A stretch of 5,557 nucleotides of DNA from Spirochaetaceae bacterium (GCA_030643345.1 DAOWMA010000165.1:1-5557), one strand, 5' to 3'; positions 1 through 5,491 are shown, numbered from the stretch's first letter. Notes: generated by a model not told the origin, from the letters alone. Numbers and translations: made by a program.

Positions 1-1
1 C

Positions 2-958
2 CTAGAAAAAATCCTTATATTTTCCGCTTCGGTTAAAGTCGGTAAGACTATAGGCAAAAGTCTCAAATATTTTTTTATCGTACTTGCCTTTTTCAACATC
101 TTTTTTTAGAATTTGTAATGCAGCCATAGGCTTCATTCCAGAGCGATATGGACGGTCATCGTTTGTTATCGCTTCATAACAATCGATAATACCAAGAAGC
201 ATTCCGCATTTTGAAATGTTTGTTTTTCCTTCAGGATAACCGCTCCCATCCAGTTTTTCATGATGCTCCAGGGCACCTTCAGTTGCAATCTTAATATCCA
301 TTCCCGTATATTTTAATATATCGAAACCTATTCTGGGGTGTTTTTTCATCTGAATAAATTCCAGGTCTGTTAGTCCCCGGCCTGCAGTAAGAATTTCCCC
401 GGGAATTTCAGTTTTCCCTACATCATGGAGAAGGGCAGCAAGTCCGAATTCTCTGGTCTCTTTCTCGGTCATGTGGTTGTAAAAACAATATCCAATTGTA
501 AGCGCCATAACATTTATAGAGTGAATAGTTGTTGTGTAATCTGTAAAAGAGATCCGTGCAAGATTTTTTATAACGTCCGGTTGTGAGGAATATCCACTGA
601 TAATATTATTAATCAGATTTGGTGCCGTTTCCAGACCGCCGCTTCTGGGCTGGGAAAGAGTTTCGTCCACCAAACTTACAAGCTCATTTTTTACTGTATT
701 GATATCGTGTTTGACAATATTTTGGACCAGTCCTTCACTAAAACCCTTTTGGGCAGCTCTCAAACACTTGATTTTATCTTTTGGTTGAATATAAAGGTCA
801 TCAATGTACTTTTTATCAAGACTTTTATCATCAAACTTCATACCCTCTGGTTTATAAAGAACTATATTTCCTGATGGATTTTTATAGTATAATTCTACTT
901 CTTCATAGTACTTTAAGTTTGAATTTCTAACCTGAATCCACTTATCATTTTTTAACAT
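2..958 (-). CDS. HD-GYP domain protein, probable cyclic-di-GMP phosphodiesterase
   Basis: Complete 318-residue protein; the stop codon is at the very edge of the window. The C-terminal part, about residues 135-300, is an HD-GYP domain: H146, the HD pair H178-D179 followed by G181-K182, H207, the HHE triplet 232-234 leading into DGSGYP at 237-242, D259, and RPYR at 269-272. These are the metal ligands and the GYP signature, so the catalytic set looks intact. The family hydrolyses cyclic di-GMP to pGpG or GMP, lowering this second messenger. Residues 1-130 form a less conserved N-terminal region with a YKPEGM motif near 35; I recognise no receiver, PAS or GAF domain. No signal peptide or membrane segment is visible, so it should be cytoplasmic. 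The ATG is preceded by AAAAGG about 13 nt upstream, rather far, so the start is likely but not certain. A TATTAT box (minus strand, 1003-998) could be its -10 but lacks a good -35. It is divergent from etfB. Confidence 0.93.
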   Translation of the reverse strand: MLKNDKWIQVRNSNLKYYEEVELYYKNPSGNIVLYKPEGMKFDDKSLDKKYIDDLYIQPKDKIKCLRAAQKGFSEGLVQNIVKHDINTVKNELVSLVDETLSQPRSGGLETAPNLINNIISGYSSQPDVIKNLARISFTDYTTTIHSINVMALTIGYCFYNHMTEKETREFGLAALLHDVGKTEIPGEILTAGRGLTDLEFIQMKKHPRIGFDILKYTGMDIKIATEGALEHHEKLDGSGYPEGKTNISKCGMLLGIIDCYEAITNDDRPYRSGMKPMAALQILKKDVEKGKYDKKIFETFAYSLTDFNRSGKYKDFF

Positions 959-1060
959 TTGATGTTTGAAACCTTTTGATAATTTATTACCGAAAGGATA
1001 ATAGATATTTTATCAGTTTGCAATACTTTGAATGTTTTTTTGGAAAGATTAAAAAAAATG

Positions 1061-1086
1061 TTAAGATTCATTTGCCAGAATCTTAA
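1061..1086 (-). terminator. Perfect 9-bp hairpin followed by a T8 tract on the minus strand
   Basis: TTAAGATTC (1061-1069) and GAATCTTAA (1078-1086) are exact reverse complements separated by 8 nt. Read on the minus strand the hairpin is followed by CA and then eight T (1058-1051), the layout of an intrinsic terminator. The stem has only two G/C pairs, so it would be weak. Its place between the two divergent genes suggests it could stop antisense transcription from the etf side or attenuate a long leader of the HD-GYP gene. It could also be a protein-binding palindrome. Confidence 0.35.
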
Positions 1087-1100
1087 GAGTGTGATAGGTT
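1072..1100 (+). promoter_or_regulatory. Candidate promoter for the etfBA-acyl-CoA dehydrogenase operon
   Basis: TTGCCA (1072-1077) resembles a -35 box. Seventeen nucleotides later TAGGTT (1095-1100) could act as a -10, preceded by TG one base upstream (1092-1093) as in extended -10 promoters. The -10 itself matches the consensus at only three of six positions, so this is a weak prediction. If real, transcription would start near 1106-1108 and the inverted repeat at 1116-1139 would lie just downstream of the start, where a bound repressor would block elongation. Confidence 0.3.
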
Positions 1101-1115
1101 TAGGCCTACTGATAT

Positions 1116-1139
1116 TTTATCGGTCGGTGACCGAGTAAA
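1116..1139. promoter_or_regulatory. Inverted repeat, probable operator of the etf operon
   Basis: TTTA-TCGGTC (1116-1125) faces GACCGA-GTAAA (1129-1139) across a 3-nt centre. The inner six pairs are perfect, and an outer TTTA/TAAA is offset by one base. The site ends about 7 nt before the etfB ribosome binding site. CGGTC/GACCG half-sites with AT-rich flanks resemble the operators of TetR-family repressors, a family that often controls acyl-CoA metabolism genes. The choice of family is inference. No regulator gene is in the window. Confidence 0.5.
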
Positions 1140-1158
1140 TTGCAAAAGGAGGGAAATA

Positions 1159-2040
1159 ATGGGACTGAACCTAATTGTCCTTGTAAAACAGGTTCCTGAT
1201 ACACAGAATGTGGGTGGAGATGCTATGAAGGAGGATGGTACTGTAAACAGAGCAGTTCTTCCTGCAATCTTTAATCCGGAGGACCTTCATGCTCTTGAAG
1301 CTGCGCTTGTCCTTAAAGATGAAAATCCCGGATCAAAAGTACATATTATTACTATGGGTCCTCCATCGGCTGTCCAGGTTTTGAAAGATTCATTATACAG
1401 AGGAGCAGATTTTGTTGCTCTTATCTCTGACAGAAAGTTCGCCGGTGCAGATACTCTTGCAACTTCTTATGCCCTTAAGTGTGCCATTGAGAAGGTTGGT
1501 GACTATGACATCGTTTTCTGCGGCCGTCAGGCTATTGATGGTGATACTGCCCAGGTTGGACCTCAGACAGCTGAGAAACTTGGAATAAACCAGATAACAA
1601 ATGTTTCCAAAATAGAAAATATAGACATAAAAAAGAAAGAAATAGAGGCAAGGAGATCAATTGAGGGGGGGTACGAGATCATTAAGGCTCCTTTTCCAAT
1701 TCTTCTTACTGTTACAGATGAAGGTTACCCCCCGAGGCCGCCTTCTGTAATCCGTGTTATGACCTATAAAAATGCTTCTGCTGAAATGACTGAAGCTGGT
1801 TATGACGAGTCTTACATTGATAGTTCTATTGATCGAATCAGTGAGACAGCCATTAATTTATGGGACATAAATGCTATTAATGCAGATGTTGAAAGCTGTG
1901 GTCTTGCAGGCTCTCCAACCAAGGTGAAGGAAATCGAGTCTATCATCCTTAAATCAGAGGATATAAAAATGGTTGAGAATACAGAAGATTCTATATCAGG
2001 AATGGTCCACGAACTGATCAGTGACCATACACTGGGTTAA
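1159..2040 (+). CDS. etfB: Electron transfer flavoprotein beta subunit
   Basis: 293-residue EtfB, which pairs with the EtfA encoded next to it to shuttle electrons between an acyl-CoA dehydrogenase and other carriers in the cytoplasm. Visible family marks are the N-terminal VKQVPDT (9-15), NPEDLHALEAAL (39-50), a GADTLATS loop (96-103), the nucleotide-binding GRQAIDGDTAQVGP (122-135), and WDINA (235-239) followed by GLAGSPTKV (248-256). The GADTLATS and DGDTAQVGP pair is the form I associate with electron-bifurcating ETFs, where this subunit carries a second FAD; classical ETFs bind AMP here. That assignment is inference. The protein is about 30 residues longer than the usual 260; the extra length lies mainly around residues 200-232, between PPRPPS and LWDINA. 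The start is clear: AAGGAGGG ends 5 nt before the ATG. It is the first gene of a three-gene operon and sits behind a probable operator at 1116-1139. Confidence 0.96.
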   Translation: MGLNLIVLVKQVPDTQNVGGDAMKEDGTVNRAVLPAIFNPEDLHALEAALVLKDENPGSKVHIITMGPPSAVQVLKDSLYRGADFVALISDRKFAGADTLATSYALKCAIEKVGDYDIVFCGRQAIDGDTAQVGPQTAEKLGINQITNVSKIENIDIKKKEIEARRSIEGGYEIIKAPFPILLTVTDEGYPPRPPSVIRVMTYKNASAEMTEAGYDESYIDSSIDRISETAINLWDINAINADVESCGLAGSPTKVKEIESIILKSEDIKMVENTEDSISGMVHELISDHTLG

Positions 2041-2041
2041 G

Positions 2042-2049
2042 AAGGAGAG
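2042..2049 (+). promoter_or_regulatory. Ribosome binding site that places the etfA start at a TTG codon
   Basis: AAGGAGAG lies 4 nt after the etfB stop. Its GGAG core ends 6 nt before a TTG at 2054-2056 that is in frame with etfA. No ATG in that frame has comparable spacing: an upstream ATG at 2021 would start inside etfB, and the next ATG at 2075 has no purine-rich site in front of it. Confidence 0.75.
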
Positions 2050-2053
2050 AAAA

Positions 2054-3067
2054 TTGAGTTCAAATAACAGTGTAATGGTCTTTATCCAGCAGGATGATGC
2101 TAAAGTTGCAGATGTAAGTATAGAGCTTCTTTCCAAGGCACGTGATCTTGCGAATCAGCTAAAGACTTCAGTATCCGGAGTCCTTATAGGCAGTGAAGTT
2201 AAGGGAGAGGCTGAAAAACTTATTCAATATGGTGCAGATGAGATTTTTATAATTGAAGATAAAAGACTGGGTGATTATACACCCATGCCCTATACAAAAA
2301 TAATGATTGAAATTATTAAAAAAATCAAACCACAAATAGTACTGTATGGTGCTACAACAACAGGTCGTGATATAGGGCCAAGAGTTGCTTCCAATCTTAA
2401 AGTGGGTCTTACTGCAGATTGTACAAGCCTTGAAATTGGAGACTACTCCAGCAAGGGTATTGACTACAGTAATATCCTGTACCAGATCCGGCCTGCTTTC
2501 GGTGGTAATATTGTAGCCACAATTGTCAGTCCCGAGAAAAAACCTCAGATGGCTACCGTTCGGGAAGGTGTTATGAAAGTTGGAACACCGGACTCCAAAT
2601 ATAAGGGAAAGATTACGCCCTTCGAAGTTGTACTCATCGATTCAGATTTCCCCTCTGTGGTTATCAGGAAAATAAAAGAGGAGAAGCTTGTTGATCTGAA
2701 AGGATCTCAGGTTATTGTTTCGGGAGGAATGGGTGTAGGATCAAAAGAAAACTTTGATTTGGTCCAGGAACTTGCACATGTGTTAGGAGGAGAAGTTGGT
2801 GCCTCCAGAGCTGCGGTAGATGCAGGATTTATAACAAAGGAGCACCAGGTTGGGCAAACAGGTACAACTGTGCGGCCTAAACTCTACATTGCCTGTGGTA
2901 TTTCAGGTGCGATTCAGCATCGGGCCGGAATGGCTGAATCTGCAAGAATTATTGCTATTAATACAGATCATGAAGCACCAATCTTCCAGATATCCAACTA
3001 CGGTATTGTAGGAGATCTGAATGACGTTATTCCGAAGTTCATCAAAGCCTTCAAGGCAAAGGGGTAG
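2054..3067 (+). CDS. etfA: Electron transfer flavoprotein alpha subunit
   Basis: EtfA, 337 residues when started at the TTG at 2054, which has a well-spaced AAGGAGAG and lies 13 nt beyond the etfB stop. A start at 2021 would add 11 residues unlike the family (MTIHWVKKERK). The product then opens with SSNNSVMVFIQQDD, matching the usual EtfA opening near residue 7. The N-terminal alpha/beta domain (to about residue 195) is followed by the FAD domain: VSGGMGVGSKENF (222-234), SRAAVDAGF (251-259), QVGQTG (265-270), GISGAIQH (282-289), IAINTD (300-305) and YGIVGDL (316-322). Together these bind the FAD that passes electrons to or from the dehydrogenase. One oddity is the first FAD motif: it reads GGMG where most family members I know have GGRG, a methionine at residue 226 in place of arginine. 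Length and all other motifs are normal. The acyl-CoA dehydrogenase gene begins 1 nt after its stop. Confidence 0.95.
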   Translation: MSSNNSVMVFIQQDDAKVADVSIELLSKARDLANQLKTSVSGVLIGSEVKGEAEKLIQYGADEIFIIEDKRLGDYTPMPYTKIMIEIIKKIKPQIVLYGATTTGRDIGPRVASNLKVGLTADCTSLEIGDYSSKGIDYSNILYQIRPAFGGNIVATIVSPEKKPQMATVREGVMKVGTPDSKYKGKITPFEVVLIDSDFPSVVIRKIKEEKLVDLKGSQVIVSGGMGVGSKENFDLVQELAHVLGGEVGASRAAVDAGFITKEHQVGQTGTTVRPKLYIACGISGAIQHRAGMAESARIIAINTDHEAPIFQISNYGIVGDLNDVIPKFIKAFKAKG

Positions 3068-3068
3068 T

Positions 3069-4778
3069 ATGGAGAATTTTTTATTAGATAACGAAGATAT
3101 ACTTTTTCATCTGGAAAATATGGATATTGACAGGATTATTACCCAGAAGGAAGATAAATTTAGGGATGCAAAAAGATATCCCTATGCACCAGTTGATATC
3201 GCCGATGCCAGGGACTCATACAATAAGGTCCTCTCCATTATAGGTGAGATAAGCGGGGATACCCTTGCACCTCTCGCAGCAGAGATAGATGAGGAAGGGG
3301 TCGAACTGATTAATGGTGAGGTAAAATACGCAAAAGGGACCAAAGAAGTACTGGATATATTTGCAAAAGCTGATTTAATGGGGTTTTCTCTACCTCGAAA
3401 ATACAACGGTTTGAACTTTCCTGCTATAATGCTGTCTGTTGCAGCAGAGATTGTCTCAAGAGCTGACGGTTCTTTTCTGAACTTTGGTCTACAGCAGGAT
3501 ATCGGGGAAACACTTAACAAGTTCGGTTCAGATAAACAAAAACAGGAGGTCCTTCCACAGCTTGCCTCAGGAGAAATTGGATGTGCTATGATTCTTACCG
3601 AACCTGATGCCGGATCGGACCTTCAGGCCGTTAATCTTCGTGCACACCAGTCTGCAAGCGGCCAGTGGTTTCTTAATGGTGTTAAAAGATTTATCACCAA
3701 TGGGAATGGAGAGATATCTCTGGTATTAGCCAGAAGTGAAGAAGGACAAACCGGAGCGAGGGGACTTTCATTCTTTCTCTACAGAAGAGATGAGCATATG
3801 AAGATCCGTCGTCTTGAACATAAGCTTGGTATTCATGGTTCTCCTACCTGTGAGCTTCAGTTTAACAATGCTCCTGTAGTACTTGTCGGGGAGAGAAAGA
3901 GAGGGCTTTCCAAATATACCATGTGGCTTATGAACAGTGCCAGATTAGGTATAGCAGGACAGGCACTAGGTATTGCAGAATCTGCTTACAGAGAAGCAGA
4001 TAAATACGCCAGTGAAAGAATACAGTTTGGTAAATCTGTAAGGGAGTTCCCTGCAGTATATGAGATGCTGACAGAGATGAAAATTTCTATTGAAGCGGGT
4101 AGAACTCTTTTATATGAAACAGCAAGATTTGTAGATATGAAAGAGGGTCTTGAAGAGATGCAGGAGAGGTATCCCGATAGAAAAGCAGAATTTAAAACTG
4201 ATCTTAAAAGATATTCAAGACTGTCCAATTTGTTTACACCGATTGTAAAAGCTTATAATACTGAGATGGCTAATAAGGTTACTTACGATGCAATCCAGAT
4301 TCATGGTGGAACCGGATATATGCAGGAATTTGGAGTTGAACGTCACTATCGTGATGCCAGAATAACAAATATCTATGAAGGAACAACGCAGCTTCAGGTT
4401 GTTGCCGCAATCGGCGGAGTTACTTCCGGAACTGTAATTTCAATAATGGATGAGTATGAGAGTGAAGATTTTTCCCATGCAGAGAATCTTCACAAAGAGC
4501 TTCTTAAAGCCCGTCATGACTTTGAAAAAACGCTTGTAGGTGTAAAAGATGTTGAAGGTCCCGATTTTGTTACATATCATGCAAGGCGTCTTGTAGAGAT
4601 GGCAACGGACCTTATTATAGCCTATCTTATGCTTAGGGATGCTGCTCATTCAGATCGTAAAAAGAAGGTTGCAGAGATTTTTATTGAAAAGATGCTGCCC
4701 AGGGTCAAGATGAGTGCTTCATTTATTCTTGAGGGAAAAGCATCGCTTCTTGCAAATTATAAAGAGGTTATTGGTTAA
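3069..4778 (+). CDS. Acyl-CoA dehydrogenase, long form with C-terminal extension
   Basis: FAD-dependent acyl-CoA dehydrogenase of 569 residues, oxidising an acyl-CoA to a 2-enoyl-CoA (or the reverse) with the adjacent EtfAB as electron partner. The start is the ATG 1 nt after the etfA stop, with AAAGGGG four bases upstream; an in-frame ATG at 3021 would overlap etfA. In order: an N-terminal segment of about 50 residues, then an all-helical domain (LAPLAAEIDEEG, 66-77), the FAD/substrate motif MILTEPDAGSD (174-184), WFLNGVKRFITNG (200-212), RIQFGKSVREFPAV (317-330), IHGGTGYMQEFGVER (411-425) and RDARITNIYEGTTQ (428-441), where E437 is the expected catalytic base. A charged insertion sits at about 356-384, and a helical tail of about 120 residues follows the core. 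Ordinary family members are about 380 residues; this length, the insertion and the tail match the branch containing DmdC and similar enzymes. The acyl substrate cannot be told from sequence. Confidence 0.94.
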   Translation: MENFLLDNEDILFHLENMDIDRIITQKEDKFRDAKRYPYAPVDIADARDSYNKVLSIIGEISGDTLAPLAAEIDEEGVELINGEVKYAKGTKEVLDIFAKADLMGFSLPRKYNGLNFPAIMLSVAAEIVSRADGSFLNFGLQQDIGETLNKFGSDKQKQEVLPQLASGEIGCAMILTEPDAGSDLQAVNLRAHQSASGQWFLNGVKRFITNGNGEISLVLARSEEGQTGARGLSFFLYRRDEHMKIRRLEHKLGIHGSPTCELQFNNAPVVLVGERKRGLSKYTMWLMNSARLGIAGQALGIAESAYREADKYASERIQFGKSVREFPAVYEMLTEMKISIEAGRTLLYETARFVDMKEGLEEMQERYPDRKAEFKTDLKRYSRLSNLFTPIVKAYNTEMANKVTYDAIQIHGGTGYMQEFGVERHYRDARITNIYEGTTQLQVVAAIGGVTSGTVISIMDEYESEDFSHAENLHKELLKARHDFEKTLVGVKDVEGPDFVTYHARRLVEMATDLIIAYLMLRDAAHSDRKKKVAEIFIEKMLPRVKMSASFILEGKASLLANYKEVIG

Positions 4779-4788
4779 AAGGGTGTTG

Positions 4789-4808
4789 GGACGATTCATG
4801 AATCGTCC
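4789..4808. repeat. 20-bp perfect palindrome with CATG centre, dispersed-repeat type
   Basis: GGACGATT-CATG-AATCGTCC is self-complementary over its whole length and begins 10 nt after the acyl-CoA dehydrogenase stop. It can form an 8-bp stem with a 4-nt loop. The sequence after it (TTATCTCTGTTAA) is only moderately T-rich, so it would be a poor terminator alone. Its form, a GGG-ACG outer arm around ATTCATGAAT, resembles short palindromic repeats scattered between genes in many bacteria, which is from memory. It stands first in a cluster of related palindromes. Confidence 0.7.
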
Positions 4809-4826
4809 TTATCTCTGTTAATTATT

Positions 4827-4860
4827 GCTCGTGGGAATTATTTCCTGCGGGTTTTTATTT
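4827..4860 (+). terminator. Intrinsic terminator of the etfB-etfA-dehydrogenase operon
   Basis: GCTCGTGGGAA (4827-4837) pairs with TTCCTGCGGGT (4842-4852) across a TTAT loop. All eleven positions pair, four of them as G-T wobbles. The stem is followed directly by TTTTTATTT (4852-4860) and then more T-rich sequence. This is the standard layout of a rho-independent terminator in the direction of the operon, 48 nt past its last stop codon. Confidence 0.75.
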
Positions 4861-4880
4861 GTTGTTCTATTTGGGCGTTT

Positions 4881-4921
4881 CCATGGGTAGGGGTGGATAT
4901 GGAATCCACCCCTACCCATGG
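4881..4921. repeat. Palindromic repeat copy A, perfect 18-bp arms
   Basis: The arm 4881-4898 (starting CCATGGGTAGGGG, ending TGGAT) is the exact reverse complement of 4904-4921, with the 5-nt centre ATGGA between them. No T-tract follows on either strand, so it is not a terminator. The core GTAGGGGTGGAT-ATGGA-ATCCACCCCTAC is shared with copy B at 4943-4985. This marks it as a member of a repeat family rather than a one-off hairpin. Confidence 0.85.
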
Positions 4922-4942
4922 ACCTGGCTTTGCGGGGGTCCC

Positions 4943-4985
4943 GTTTTTTATAGGGACGGATATGGAATCCGCCCCTACAAAAAAC
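4943..4985. repeat. Palindromic repeat copy B, 19-bp arms with two mismatches
   Basis: The inner arms TAGGGACGGAT (4951-4961) and ATCCGCCCCTA (4967-4977) pair with one mismatch around the same ATGGA centre as copy A. The pairing continues outward through T6 (4944-4949) and A6 (4979-4984) after one mismatch, closing with G4943-C4985. It lies 21 nt from copy A. Differences between the copies (GGTGG against GACGG; ACCCC against GCCCC) include one partly compensated position, as expected of a folding repeat family. Confidence 0.8.
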
Positions 4986-4996
4986 CGCCTTCGGCG
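4979..4996 (-). terminator. Probable intrinsic terminator of the YgiT-type gene
   Basis: On the minus strand CGCC-GAA-GGCG (4996-4986) forms a short GC-only stem, followed by G and six T (4984-4979). It lies about 72 nt beyond the stop of the minus-strand YgiT-type gene. The stem is only four pairs, so strength is uncertain. The T6 tract is shared with the outer arm of palindrome copy B. Confidence 0.5.
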
Positions 4997-5044
4997 CCCC
5001 TCCAATCCATAACGCATCGGCACAGATCCAGATCTTCGTGTAAA

Positions 5045-5062
5045 GACGCGATTTATCGCCTC
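5045..5062. repeat. Small degenerate palindrome just past the YgiT-type gene
   Basis: GACGCGAT-TT-ATCGCCTC pairs with one mismatch (C5047 against C5060) and lies 6 nt beyond the stop codon at 5069-5071. The form resembles the intergenic palindromes of the GACGCGAT...ATCGCGTC kind seen in several bacterial groups, here decayed. It is weak on its own but adds to the palindromes at 4789-4985. Confidence 0.4.
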
Positions 5063-5068
5063 GAATCT

Positions 5069-5326
5069 CTAAGAAACCAATTCTGCATACTCTTCAACTG
5101 GAACGGCTACCTCAATCTTTGCCTTTCGTTTCCCATTTACCAGATCATCAAATTCTCTTTCAATTTGTTTTAATACATCAGCATGGTAATATCTTTCCCC
5201 ACAATAACTGCATTCATCGCAGGGAACATTATTTATAACCATGAATTTATCTTCTTTTTTGTAAATATACTGAACCTTTTTTTTAACAATGTCTGATTTA
5301 CCACAAAAACTACAGATTTTATCCAT
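5069..5326 (-). CDS. YgiT-type (MqsA-like) zinc-finger antitoxin-like protein
   Basis: An 85-residue protein with two CxxC pairs, C5-x2-C8-G and C39-x2-C42-G-E. The second sits in the NNVPCDECSYCGERYY context (32-47) typical of the zinc-binding N-terminal domain of MqsA/YgiT proteins. The tail KIEVAVPVEEYAELVS (70-85) ends shortly after it, so the DNA-binding C-terminal domain of full-length MqsA is absent, as in the many short YgiT-type antitoxins encoded beside DUF4258-type toxins. The start is the ATG at 5326, with GAGGGG 3-4 nt upstream. An in-frame ATG at 5386 would add 20 residues unlike the family and lacks a site. The reading frame just upstream, ending 8 nt inside this gene, appears to be the tail of the toxin gene. 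Whether the protein still neutralises anything is unknown. A short terminator follows at 4996-4979. Confidence 0.82.
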   Translation of the reverse strand: MDKICSFCGKSDIVKKKVQYIYKKEDKFMVINNVPCDECSYCGERYYHADVLKQIEREFDDLVNGKRKAKIEVAVPVEEYAELVS

Positions 5327-5408
5327 TTTCCCCTCGCTCAAATGGGTTTTTAAATTTGGGTTTTGTTGGAATATAAACAGTAACAATTACCATCCTGAAT
5401 ACAAGATT
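5319..5408 (-). pseudogene. C-terminal remnant of a DUF4258-type toxin gene
   Basis: On the minus strand an open frame from 5408 to the TAA at 5321-5319 encodes 29 residues containing VIVTVYIPTKPKFKNPF. The pattern V-I-x-T-V-Y-x-P followed by a basic, aromatic tail is how DUF4258 proteins end, and these usually precede YgiT-type antitoxins. The frame overlaps the antitoxin start by 8 nt (ATGGATAA), the arrangement expected for a coupled toxin-antitoxin pair. A TAG closes the frame at 5411-5409, and I find no toxin body in the other two minus-strand frames up to the window edge. The gene therefore looks truncated to its 3' end. The match is to a short motif from memory, so confidence is moderate. 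Confidence 0.5.
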
Positions 5409-5491
5409 CTATCCAATCAAACTTAATCACTTTTTCCTTTTTGCCTTCTTTCCAAGAATATACTTATACCAATAATAAAACAATAGCACTG

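Noticed and set aside
1018..1046. TTGCAA at 1018-1023 as a -35 box for the etf operon
   Set aside because: No acceptable -10 lies 16-18 nt downstream.
3182..3520. Minus-strand open frame of 112 codons
   Set aside because: It lies wholly inside the acyl-CoA dehydrogenase gene on the other strand; its serine-rich product is typical antisense shadow translation with no recognisable motif.
3986..4228. Minus-strand open frame of 80 codons
   Set aside because: It is antisense to conserved acyl-CoA dehydrogenase coding sequence, with no ribosome binding site or domain.
4440..4649. Minus-strand open frame of 69 codons
   Set aside because: It overlaps the conserved 3' part of the acyl-CoA dehydrogenase gene and has no family resemblance.
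4951..4977. Palindrome B as a transcription terminator
   Set aside because: On both strands the T-tract precedes rather than follows the hairpin; only the small CGCC/GGCG hairpin is correctly placed before T6 on the minus strand.
4881..4985. CRISPR-like array
   Set aside because: There are only two related repeats, each strongly palindromic, with a single 21-nt interval and no third copy or cas gene; they fit dispersed palindromes better.
4838..5023. Minus-strand open frame of 61 codons
   Set aside because: It consists almost entirely of the translated palindromic repeats A and B, giving near-duplicate VGxDSIS peptides; it is a repeat artefact.
4995..5040. Minus-strand GCGTTATGG as a second attC core
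   Set aside because: GTTATGG does not fit the GTTRRRY pattern and no complementary partner box lies at a suitable distance.
4859..5173. Plus-strand open frame of 104 codons across the palindrome region
   Set aside because: Its first third is translated palindromic repeat and its last third is antisense to the YgiT-type gene, so it is not a plausible protein.
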